Program-made: the position numbers and the translations under genes
Source of the DNA: Hyphomicrobiales bacterium
GTDB lineage: Bacteria > Pseudomonadota > Alphaproteobacteria > Rhizobiales > JAKIUO01
Direction: 5' to 3'
DNA: 12,949 nucleotides
Assembly (NCBI GenBank): GCA_027069645.1
Contig: JALXEI010000257.1
Coordinates: 1 to 12,949, forward strand
Shown here: positions 6,104 to 12,082 of the stretch, in pieces
How positions within the stretch are numbered: position 1 is the stretch's first letter
Layout: each line of letters begins with the position of its first letter
The notes under the pieces: generated by a model
The model's input: only the letters and a program-made list of their open reading frames with translations
What the model was told of the DNA's origin: nothing
The model's database searches: none

Positions 6104-7933
6104 ATGAGCGCAGTTGAAACACAGGATCAGCAGGTCACAGGTCCCTTTCTGGGGGTGACCCGGTCGGCGGGTGGCCATGTCTGGAAGGACCGCCTCGAAC
6201 CTTCACGCATCCACATGGCCATGAATATCAGCCAGCAGCATCAGGTTCCCGAGGTGCTGGGGCGCATACTGGCCTCACGCCTTTCGCCCGATGAGGATGT
6301 GGCGGTCTTTCTTGATCCCTCGATCAAAAACCTGATGCCCGATCCGCACAGTCTTCAGGACATGGAAAAAGCCGCCGGACGGATTGCCGCGGCTATGGAG
6401 AACGGTGAAGCGCTTGTCATCTATGGTGATTATGATGTGGATGGCGGTACATCCAGCGCCTTGTGGAAACGTTTTTTATCGGCTCACAATACGGGTTGCC
6501 GCATTTATATTCCCGACCGGATGAGTGAAGGTTATGGCCCCAATGCCGCCGCCATGCAGCAACTTGTTGCCGACGGGGCGCAACTGATTATAACGGTGGA
6601 TTGCGGTTCCACGTCGCACGAGGCGCTCCAGGCTGTGGCGGACACGGATTGCGATGTCATTATTATCGATCATCACCAGCTCGGCGAGGATTTTCCCCCC
6701 TGTTATGCGCTGGTCAATCCCAATCGCCCCGATGATCTCTCCGGGCAGGGGGATCTGTGTGCCGCCGGTGTGGTCTTTCTGACACTCGCCGCCGTGGTCA
6801 GGGAAATGCGAAGCCGCGGATTTTACAACGAGCGACGCAAGGCCCCCGATCTTTTGCAATTGCTCGATCTGGTGGCACTGGCGACGATTTGCGATGTCGT
6901 TCCTCTGACCGGTCTCAACCGGGCCTATGTCCACAAGGGGTTGCAGGTCATGCGCCATCGCCGCAATGCCGGTTTGCGGGCTCTGGCGGACGTGGCCGGC
7001 TTGCAGGAAGCGCCCAATGCCTATCATCTGGGTTTTATTCTCGGTCCGCGAATCAATGCTGGCGGGCGCATTGGCAATGCGGCTCTTGGCGCGCAGCTTC
7101 TGTCCTGCGACGATGATCTCGAAGCCCGGAATATTGCCGAACAGCTTGATCGCTACAACAGCGAGCGTAAGGCGATGGAAGGGGTGATGCTGGAAGAGGC
7201 GGTGGCCGCAGCCGATCAGATGATCGAAAAGGATCCCGAACTGCCGCTTGTTATCACCGGTTCTCCCGACTGGCACAAGGGACTGGTGGGACTGCTGGCC
7301 TCGCGTTTGTGCGAGCGGTTCAAGCGCCCGGCTCTGGCCATCGCCTGGGAAGGCGGTGGCGAGGGGACGGGATCGGCGCGCTCCGTCCAGGGGGTCGATA
7401 TCGGCGCAGCCATCCGCGCGGCGGTTGAAAAGGGTTTGCTGGTCAAGGGCGGCGGCCATGCAATGGCGGGCGGTCTGACGGTGCTGGAAAGCCAATATGA
7501 GGCGCTGGGTGCGTTTCTCCGGGAAAGGCTTGCGGAGGCCCGGGAGCAGGCATCATGCGGTTCCGATCTTTTGATCGACGGGGCTCTGACACCGCGGGCT
7601 GCCAGCGAAGAGCTGTTGAAGCAGCTTGAAATGGCCGGTCCCTGGGGAAGTGGCAACCCGCCACCGCGCTTCGTTTTTCCCGCCCATCACGTCAATTTTG
7701 CCAAAATTGTTGGCAATGGCCATGTGCGCTGCACGTTGCAGGCCGGAGACGGTTCACGCATTGATGCGGTTGCTTTCCGCAGTGCCGACACGGAGATTGG
7801 TGCCTTGTTACTCAATAATAACGGCACCCCTTTGCATATCGCGGGTTCTCTGAAGCTGAACAGCTGGGGGGGGCGTACAAAGGTTGAGATGATCATTGAT
7901 GATGTTGCCGACCCGCGATTGAATCGCGGCTGA
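6104..7933 (+). CDS. recJ: Single-stranded-DNA-specific exonuclease RecJ
   Basis: RecJ degrades single-stranded DNA 5' to 3' in recombinational repair, mismatch repair and fork processing, using Mn2+/Mg2+ in a DHH-family active site. The 609-residue protein contains motif I DYDVDG at 109-114, VDCGS at 165-169, the DHH motif at 189-191, the D/A-rich ATICDVVPL near 260-268, GPRINAGGRI at 314-323, and the DHHA1 signature GGGHAMAGG at 449-457; an OB-fold region would occupy the C-terminal part. Length is normal for alphaproteobacterial members, slightly longer than E. coli RecJ. The ATG is preceded by GGAGAGGAA (6091-6099). It follows glpX in the usual order but is separated from it by the repeat-filled 580-nt gap, so it probably uses its own promoter. 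No key motif is missing. Confidence 0.97.
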   Translation: MSAVETQDQQVTGPFLGVTRSAGGHVWKDRLEPSRIHMAMNISQQHQVPEVLGRILASRLSPDEDVAVFLDPSIKNLMPDPHSLQDMEKAAGRIAAAMENGEALVIYGDYDVDGGTSSALWKRFLSAHNTGCRIYIPDRMSEGYGPNAAAMQQLVADGAQLIITVDCGSTSHEALQAVADTDCDVIIIDHHQLGEDFPPCYALVNPNRPDDLSGQGDLCAAGVVFLTLAAVVREMRSRGFYNERRKAPDLLQLLDLVALATICDVVPLTGLNRAYVHKGLQVMRHRRNAGLRALADVAGLQEAPNAYHLGFILGPRINAGGRIGNAALGAQLLSCDDDLEARNIAEQLDRYNSERKAMEGVMLEEAVAAADQMIEKDPELPLVITGSPDWHKGLVGLLASRLCERFKRPALAIAWEGGGEGTGSARSVQGVDIGAAIRAAVEKGLLVKGGGHAMAGGLTVLESQYEALGAFLRERLAEAREQASCGSDLLIDGALTPRAASEELLKQLEMAGPWGSGNPPPRFVFPAHHVNFAKIVGNGHVRCTLQAGDGSRIDAVAFRSADTEIGALLLNNNGTPLHIAGSLKLNSWGGRTKVEMIIDDVADPRLNRG

Positions 7934-7965
7934 TCCACCGTGCATGTAAAATCCTGCATTTTTTT
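7913..7965 (+). terminator. Hairpins and T-run at the recJ 3' end, possible weak terminator
   Basis: CCGCGATT-G-AATCGCGG (7913-7929) is a perfect 8-bp dyad at the last recJ codons; as RNA it would form a 6-bp stem with a 5-nt loop, but no T-run follows directly. About 10 nt further a short stem (GTGCA with TGCAT, 7940-7959) runs into T7 (7959-7965). Together they may end recJ transcription; the second stem is weak. Confidence 0.3.
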
Positions 7966-8066
7966 GTCACAGGGTGACGAAAAGCGCAAACAGGGACTTG
8001 CCTTTCTGCAAAAGGATCAGTATATCAGTTGACTTCCGGGGGGCTGTGCTCCTCCGGTTCGATGAC

Positions 8067-8083
8067 CAGGGCCGGTTGCCCTG
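8067..8083. other. GC-rich hairpin in the recJ-tRNA-Glu gap
   Basis: CAGGGC-CGGTT-GCCCTG is a perfect 6-bp stem with a 5-nt loop. Only TCGTTAT follows, so it is a poor intrinsic terminator on the plus strand. It may stop residual recJ read-through or be incidental. A further -35/-10-like pair, TTGCCT-17-TATATC, lies just upstream at 7999-8027. Confidence 0.35.
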
Positions 8084-8098
8084 TCGTTATATGGTGAT

Positions 8099-8126
8099 TT
8101 GCCCGGTGTGTAATATTCGTTACAGA
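8099..8126 (+). promoter_or_regulatory. Candidate tRNA-Glu promoter
   Basis: TTGCCC (8099-8104), 16 nt, TACAGA (8121-8126). The -10 is a weak match, but the layout resembles the tRNA-Pro promoter at 10063-10091: both have TTGCCC as -35 and ATTCGTTA running into the -10. The start would fall a few bases before the tRNA at 8140. Confidence 0.35.
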
Positions 8127-8139
8127 GCACTGAGTTTGC

Positions 8140-8214
8140 GCCCCCTTCGTCTAGTGGTTAGGACGCAAGATTTTCATTCTTGAAACAGGAGTTCGATTCT
8201 CCTAGGGGGTGCCA
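8140..8214 (+). tRNA. tRNA-Glu (anticodon TTC)
   Basis: A complete cloverleaf is visible. The acceptor stem pairs GCCCCCT (8140-8146) with AGGGGGT (8204-8210), with G-U as the first pair. The anticodon stem is CAAGA/TCTTG with loop TTTTCAT, giving anticodon TTC at 8173-8175. The T arm is AGGAG-TTCGATT-CTCCT, the discriminator is G at 8211 and CCA is encoded at 8212-8214. It reads GAA/GAG glutamate codons. A short ACCGG/CCGGT hairpin (8217-8236) follows. Confidence 0.97.
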
Positions 8215-8407
8215 TCACCGGTCGCACTTGTCCGGTTGTGTGATTCGGTTACTGTTTGCCACTTTTTTCAGTCAGTATTGTTTTTCCCGAAATCTGTTTT
8301 TGTCCGGAGCGGCGGTGTAGTGGTTCTTTCCGGTTTCGGTTGTCGGGCATTTATGCTGTCTGTTGCCGGTTCCCCTCGTGTGTTAACCAAATGAGCAAAA
8401 AAGGCTT

Positions 8408-8423
8408 GCGAGGCCTCGCTTTT
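8408..8423 (+). terminator. Candidate intrinsic terminator downstream of tRNA-Glu
   Basis: An A6 tract, then the perfect palindrome GCGAGGCCTCGC (8408-8419) and TTTT. As RNA the stem is at most four base pairs with a GGCC loop, or alternatively AGGC/GCCT (8402-8416). It lies about 190 nt after tRNA-Glu with no gene between, so what it terminates is unclear. Confidence 0.35.
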
Positions 8424-8591
8424 GATTCGGGTGATTCGAATTAATCATGTATTTTTATTGCGCCTGGTGAGTCATTTTGATTCTTTTATTTCCCGCCTTT
8501 CAGATATGCACATCATCGCCAGATTTTTAGATTGTTGGGGAAAATGGCCATCATCTGACCATGATATGTTTTGAAAATCCATGTCGGGATG

Positions 8592-8606
8592 TTAAAAAAT
8601 TCTTAA
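8592..8606. promoter_or_regulatory. CtrA-like binding site (TTAA-N7-TTAA)
   Basis: TTAA at 8592-8595 and 8603-8606 with exactly 7 nt between matches the CtrA consensus of alphaproteobacteria. It lies about 107 nt upstream of the candidate cold-shock -35 box, within an AT-rich stretch where such a match could arise by chance. Confidence 0.3.
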
Positions 8607-8712
8607 AAAACAGAAAGATGTTTGGTTCAAGATTCGAATTTGTCTCTGTGCTGTTAATAATACACTTTGTGGCGCCGGGATGGTTTCAATGCGGCTTTCA
8701 ACCAGTTCCCCG

Positions 8713-8741
8713 TTGACCTCACCGGAATGCCTGACTAGATT
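8713..8741 (+). promoter_or_regulatory. Candidate promoter of the cold-shock protein gene
   Basis: TTGACC (8713-8718, 5 of 6 consensus), 17 nt, TAGATT (8736-8741, 4 of 6). The start near 8748 would give a leader of about 115 nt, in line with the long 5' leaders known for cspA-type mRNAs. The leader holds two TTGGGGAA direct repeats (8800-8807, 8821-8828), and GGGGAACT (8823-8830) is the inverse of AGTTCCCC at 8704-8711. Confidence 0.5.
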
Positions 8742-8863
8742 CACAATTATTCAACGCGTAGTTATTCCCGGAAACATCGAGAAGTAAGAGGCCTGATGTT
8801 TGGGGAATGTCTGTTCGTTGTTGGGGAACTACTTGTAATTAAAAGATAGTGGGGTAAGAACGT

Positions 8864-9517
8864 ATGACCGATGAAAAAAGCAAAAGCGGCTCTGTGACAG
8901 GAATGGCGACACCCGGGGGTAGTCTGCCGGGAGAACAGCAGGGATTTGGGCAGTTTGGTATCGCACCGGCTCCGGCAGCGGTTCCACATGACAATCTGGG
9001 ACTGGAAGTGCAGCAGGTTACAGGTGCCATCAAATGGTTTGATGTTTCAAAAGGCTATGGCTTTATCGTGCCCGATGATCCCAAACACGGTGATGTTTTG
9101 CTGCATGTTTCCATCTTGCGCAATCACGGTTTCCAGACAGCTTATGAAGGCGCTCGGGTTGTTTGTGATGTCGTTCAGGGGCCACGCGGTTTGCAGACCA
9201 TGCGCCTTGTGAGTATGGATGACAGCACGGCCATTCATCCCTCGACAATGCCACAGCGCACGCATGTTATTGTTGAAGCCGAAAGCGACTGGGAGCTTTC
9301 TCTTTGCAAATGGTTCAATCGCACGCGCGGTTACGGGTTCCTGACCCGTGGTGAAGGTACGGAAGATATCTTTATTCATATGGAAACGCTGCGTCGATAC
9401 GGGTTCGCCGAGCTGCGTCCCGGTCAGCAGGTCTATGTAAGATACGGGCACGGATCAAAGGGGCTGATGGCGGCTGAACTGAAACCGATCGCAGGGACAT
9501 TTCCTGCCAGCCACTAG
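8864..9517 (+). CDS. Cold-shock protein with two cold-shock domains
   Basis: Cold-shock domains bind single-stranded RNA or DNA and act as RNA chaperones or transcription antiterminators. The 217-residue protein has a low-complexity Gly/Pro/Gln-rich tail (about 1-48), then domain 1 (about 51-118) with RNP1 KGYGFI (63-68) and RNP2 DVLLHVS (77-83), a linker, and domain 2 (about 143-208) with RNP1 RGYGFL (155-160) and RNP2 DIFIHME (168-174). Two-domain cold-shock proteins of this size are characteristic of alphaproteobacteria. GGGG (8851-8854) lies 9 nt before the ATG. A DUF192 gene follows after 12 nt in the same reading frame, so the two are probably co-transcribed. Whether it is cold-induced or stationary-phase is not visible, although the long leader is suggestive. 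No key aromatic residue of either RNP1 is missing. Confidence 0.92.
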   Translation: MTDEKSKSGSVTGMATPGGSLPGEQQGFGQFGIAPAPAAVPHDNLGLEVQQVTGAIKWFDVSKGYGFIVPDDPKHGDVLLHVSILRNHGFQTAYEGARVVCDVVQGPRGLQTMRLVSMDDSTAIHPSTMPQRTHVIVEAESDWELSLCKWFNRTRGYGFLTRGEGTEDIFIHMETLRRYGFAELRPGQQVYVRYGHGSKGLMAAELKPIAGTFPASH

Positions 9518-9529
9518 AGTTGGACGGTT

Positions 9530-10045
9530 GTGAACAATACCGGACAGAAATACAGCACGTCGGCAGCAGGAACTGTCGGCGTGTTTGCTGTTTTTATACT
9601 GGTGCTGGCTTTATCAGGATGCGGTTCCACCATGTCTGACCAGGGGAAGCATACCATCCGACAAAACGAATTACGCATCGTAACCTCGGCCGGTGAACAT
9701 CTGTTTCACGTCGAGCTTGCTCTTGATCAGCAGGCGCAGGAGCAGGGGCTGATGTTTCGGCGCGAAATGCCCCCGGACCACGGCATGCTGTTTGTCTATG
9801 ATCGCCCGCGCGTAATAGCCATGTGGATGAAAAATACCGTCCTCTCCCTCGATATGCTGTTCGTCGGGGCGGATGGTCGCATCACCCGAATTGCCCGGCG
9901 TGCAGAGCCTTTTTCGGAGGAAATCATATCCTCCGGCGCACCGGTAAGGGCGGTTCTGGAACTGAATGGCGGGACTGCCGATCGTTTGTCCATTCGCAAG
10001 GGGGATCGTTTGCTGCATCCTCTGCTGCAATCCGGCGCAGATTGA
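9530..10045 (+). CDS. DUF192 family lipoprotein
   Basis: A 171-residue product with a signal-like N-terminus and a lipobox LSGC with Cys31, so the protein is probably lipid-anchored in the envelope. The remainder matches DUF192: EQGLMFRREM (71-80), GMLFVYD (85-91), MWMKNTVLSLDMLFV (98-112), then S-G-A-P-V-R-A-VLELNGG and a final KGD. The function of DUF192 proteins is not established. I chose GTG 9530 because it gives a basic residue before the hydrophobic core; an in-frame GTG at 9581 would leave an uncharged, very short signal. The ribosome-binding site is poor (GGACGG almost abutting the start), suggesting coupling to the cold-shock gene 12 nt upstream. This pair followed by tRNA-Pro is a recurring alphaproteobacterial neighbourhood as I recall it. 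Confidence 0.9.
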   Translation: MNNTGQKYSTSAAGTVGVFAVFILVLALSGCGSTMSDQGKHTIRQNELRIVTSAGEHLFHVELALDQQAQEQGLMFRREMPPDHGMLFVYDRPRVIAMWMKNTVLSLDMLFVGADGRITRIARRAEPFSEEIISSGAPVRAVLELNGGTADRLSIRKGDRLLHPLLQSGAD

Positions 10046-10062
10046 TTTTTAACCTCCGGCGC

Positions 10063-10091
10063 TTGCCCTGTGATGCAGGATTCGTTATATG
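10063..10091 (+). promoter_or_regulatory. Candidate tRNA-Pro promoter
   Basis: TTGCCC (10063-10068), 17 nt, TATATG (10086-10091), each 4 of 6 to consensus. The start near 10098 leaves about 55 nt before the tRNA. The elements resemble those before tRNA-Glu. Confidence 0.45.
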
Positions 10092-10152
10092 AAGAGGGCT
10101 GGAGATTCTTCCGGATCGGAAGGGCTCGGAAATTTCCTGAAAAATGCTTTGT

Positions 10153-10229
10153 CGGGGCATGGCGCAGTCTGGTAGCGCACCTGGTTTGGGACCAGGGGGT
10201 CGCAAGTTCGAATCTTGCTGCCCCGACCA
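10153..10229 (+). tRNA. tRNA-Pro (anticodon TGG)
   Basis: A complete cloverleaf: acceptor CGGGGCA (10153-10159) pairs with TGCCCCG (10219-10225), anticodon stem CCTGG/CCAGG with loop TTTGGGA, anticodon TGG at 10187-10189, T arm GCAAG-TTCGAAT-CTTGC, discriminator A at 10226, and encoded CCA at 10227-10229. It reads proline CCN codons, chiefly CCA/CCG. I see no integrase or repeated 3' end to mark it as an attachment site. Confidence 0.97.
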
Positions 10230-10240
10230 TATAAATCAAT

Positions 10241-10293
10241 GATTTGCAGTTATTGGTGGTCTGGATTGTACCAGATATGAATCCCTGCAAATC
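10241..10293. terminator. Nested inverted repeat between convergent tRNA-Pro and LysM gene
   Basis: GATTTGCAG (10241-10249) pairs with CTGCAAATC (10285-10293), enclosing a second stem TCTGG (10260-10264) with CCAGA (10271-10275). The place, between the converging tRNA-Pro and LysM transcripts, suggests a bidirectional terminator or 3'-end structure, but neither strand has a clean T-run directly after the stem. The repeats are certain; the role is inferred. Confidence 0.4.
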
Positions 10294-10308
10294 TCTCCCT
10301 TTGAAATA

Positions 10309-11958
10309 CTATTCCGGAATAACAAGACGCATTCCAACGCCAAGTGCGTTCGGATTGGAAATGATGTTTCTGTTGGCCTGGTAGATTTTCGGGTAAAGGA
10401 AGCTGTCGCCATAGGTGGCATAGGCGATGGAGCTGAGTGTATCGCCCGGCTTGACAATCAGGTAACGCTTTCCGGCCTTGCCCCTGATCAGTCTTGATGT
10501 CAGCGTGGTTCTGTTTCCTTCACTTTCAATCATTGACAGATATTCAGAGTCCGCCGGGGAACCACCAGCCTTGTTACCGGCCTTTTTAACGACACTGGCG
10601 ATCAGCGATGTGATATCAAGACTGCCATCGGCGTTTTTCAGGGCGGCGGGCAGGTTTTTGTGATTTTTGCCAAGAGCTTCTTTCAGCAACATTTCGACAT
10701 TTCCGGCATTCTTGCCCCGGGATTCGGCTTCCTGTACCAGAGCCGACAGTTTTGAACGTAAATCATCGACGGACTGACCAAGCGATCCGGACGGGTCTTC
10801 CTCATGTCTGCCGAGGGCCGAAAGGGCATCGACGACCTCATCGGTCAAAACTTTCATTTTGTCCTCTGGCGTTGACGTACCCGGAGTCGGTGTATTCTGA
10901 GCGAGTATAATCTTGCGTGGTACCTTGATTTGTGATCCCGAAGATTGTTCTGATATAGATGCGAGAGACTTTTCGAGTTGACTAATTGTTGCTTCGGCTC
11001 CTGGAACCACAGCAGCCGGGGGCGGCGTTGTCTTTTGTATCGGTTGCCTGCCGCGGTTTTCAGGTTGCAGGTCCCGTGCGACATTATCCAGCAATTCTTC
11101 CACTGGACCATCTATGGAGGCAAACTGACCACCGGTTGTTTTTGACCCGGGCCGGGTGTTGGTTGTTTCACGGCCATTGCCGGGTTTTGCAGCCGGGGGT
11201 AAGGCGGATGTGTTTCCGGAACCTCCCTCGTTCACCGGGGCCGATTCCTGTATATAGGTTTTGGCAGAAATGATACTGTTTTCGCTGGTAAAATTCGACA
11301 GCGTTGTGTCTCCTGACAGAGAAGTAATTTGCGAGGCCTGATGCGATATGGCCGAATTTCCGGTTGTAGAGATATCCGGGGACATCATCAGGACGCTGAC
11401 AGCGCCAAGCAGCGTTGCGCCGGTTAATCCGAACAGAATATTTTTGACCGGTCTGTGCGGTACCGCAGCGGGGTTCAGGGGGTGGCTTTGAAAAAGCGCA
11501 GGAAGTTCATCATCCGGTGAAAGCATTTCCTGGGCCGTGTCTTCTGGGGCAACCGGAAGCGGCGACGGCATGACAGGGGGTTCGAACAGATTTGCCGGTG
11601 TATGGACTTCGGGAATTTGCATGTTTGGAGCGGGGCTTCCGGCGGCTGTCGATGCAGGGGCGGTTGATTGTTGATAGTGTTCATTGATATCCGGGACCAG
11701 GTCTTCCGGCGTGCCAGCGAGTTCGGCGAGTTCCGATATATCGGCGTAAAAACGGCTGTTTTCCCCCTGCGGAACATCCTGAATGGCGGACGGGGATGCA
11801 GGGAGCGGGGGCAGAGGCGCGGCCGCAGGTGGTTCGGGAATAATATGCGGCGTATCCGGCTCCCCTGATCCTGCTGCCGGTTCCAGGTTTTGTCGATCAG
11901 CCTCCAGCCGCTCGAGAATCCTGTCGACGAGGGGCTCGTATTGTTTTTGCTCTCCCAT
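10309..11958 (-). CDS. Bitopic inner-membrane protein with C-terminal LysM domain
   Basis: A 549-residue protein. Residues 1-170 form an acidic, proline-rich cytoplasmic region starting with an amphipathic-looking helix (YEPLVDRILERLEADRQN). One hydrophobic segment follows at about 173-192 (NILFGLTGATLLGAVSVLMM), preceded by HRPVK, so the N-terminus should be inside. The periplasmic part has Ser/Thr/Gly/Pro-rich linkers, helical stretches (about 285-297, 365-412, 420-460), and a LysM domain at about 498-548 (YLIVKPGDTLSSIAYATYGD ... QANRNIISNPNAL), which should bind peptidoglycan. The layout recalls envelope organisers such as FimV in outline, but I find no homology to it and cannot name the protein. 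AGGAG lies 8 nt before the ATG. It follows the rhodanese gene after 124 nt on the same strand. No enzyme domain is evident. Confidence 0.85.
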   Translation of the reverse strand: MGEQKQYEPLVDRILERLEADRQNLEPAAGSGEPDTPHIIPEPPAAAPLPPLPASPSAIQDVPQGENSRFYADISELAELAGTPEDLVPDINEHYQQSTAPASTAAGSPAPNMQIPEVHTPANLFEPPVMPSPLPVAPEDTAQEMLSPDDELPALFQSHPLNPAAVPHRPVKNILFGLTGATLLGAVSVLMMSPDISTTGNSAISHQASQITSLSGDTTLSNFTSENSIISAKTYIQESAPVNEGGSGNTSALPPAAKPGNGRETTNTRPGSKTTGGQFASIDGPVEELLDNVARDLQPENRGRQPIQKTTPPPAAVVPGAEATISQLEKSLASISEQSSGSQIKVPRKIILAQNTPTPGTSTPEDKMKVLTDEVVDALSALGRHEEDPSGSLGQSVDDLRSKLSALVQEAESRGKNAGNVEMLLKEALGKNHKNLPAALKNADGSLDITSLIASVVKKAGNKAGGSPADSEYLSMIESEGNRTTLTSRLIRGKAGKRYLIVKPGDTLSSIAYATYGDSFLYPKIYQANRNIISNPNALGVGMRLVIPE

Positions 11959-12005
11959 AACCCTTACTCCTGTACCAAATTCGAGCTGCGGATGTGCAAT
12001 TCATT

Positions 12006-12023
12006 AAAACGGGATATTCCCCG
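12006..12023 (-). terminator. Candidate terminator after the rhodanese gene
   Basis: On the minus strand CGGGG-AATA-TCCCG is followed by TTTTAATG. The stem is only 5 bp with one G-U pair, so it is weak. It lies between the rhodanese stop and the LysM start. A nearby palindrome GGGACATTTGTCCC (12045-12058) has no T-run. Confidence 0.35.
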
Positions 12024-12082
12024 CATATTGACATGATGCACGAAGGGACATTTGTCCCGCTCCCCCCGTACCCCGGTATTCG

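Larger units (their letters stand above)
8215..8863. other. 649-nt intergenic region before the cold-shock gene
   Basis: No gene is supported. The first 190 nt are GT-rich and end at the hairpin at 8408-8423. From about 8430 to 8690 the sequence becomes strongly AT-rich and carries a CtrA-like TTAA-N7-TTAA site (8592-8606), two copies of GATTCGAATT (8433-8442, 8631-8640), and TTGTTGGGGAA (8532-8542), which recurs at 8818-8828 in the cold-shock leader. The candidate cold-shock promoter is at 8713-8741. A small RNA in the AT-rich part cannot be excluded but I see no specific structure for one. Confidence 0.6.

Noticed and set aside
5680..6117. Open frame of 145 codons between glpX and recJ
   Set aside because: It runs through repeat copies B, C and D, its Pro/Gly/Ser-rich product is what these repeats encode in any frame, it has no family match I recognise, and it overlaps the recJ start.
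6476..7495. 339-codon minus-strand frame opposite recJ
   Set aside because: It lies wholly within the convincing recJ gene; the product lacks a recognisable fold and is an antisense shadow of a GC-rich gene.
8209..8394. 61-codon frame after tRNA-Glu
   Set aside because: It begins inside the tRNA 3' end, has no ribosome-binding site, and the product shows no domain or sensible composition.
10153..10229. tRNA-Pro as an integration site for a mobile element
   Set aside because: No integrase, no second copy of the tRNA 3' end seen in the window, and the downstream genes look like ordinary chromosome genes.
9796..10290. 164-codon minus-strand frame containing ARFELATPWSQTRCA
   Set aside because: This is the well-known false peptide produced by reading the reverse strand of a tRNA gene (here tRNA-Pro), and the rest opposes the DUF192 gene.
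12045..12058. Palindrome GGGACATTTGTCCC as a terminator
   Set aside because: No T-run follows on either strand and the effective RNA stem is only about 5 bp; kept as a note under the neighbouring terminator.
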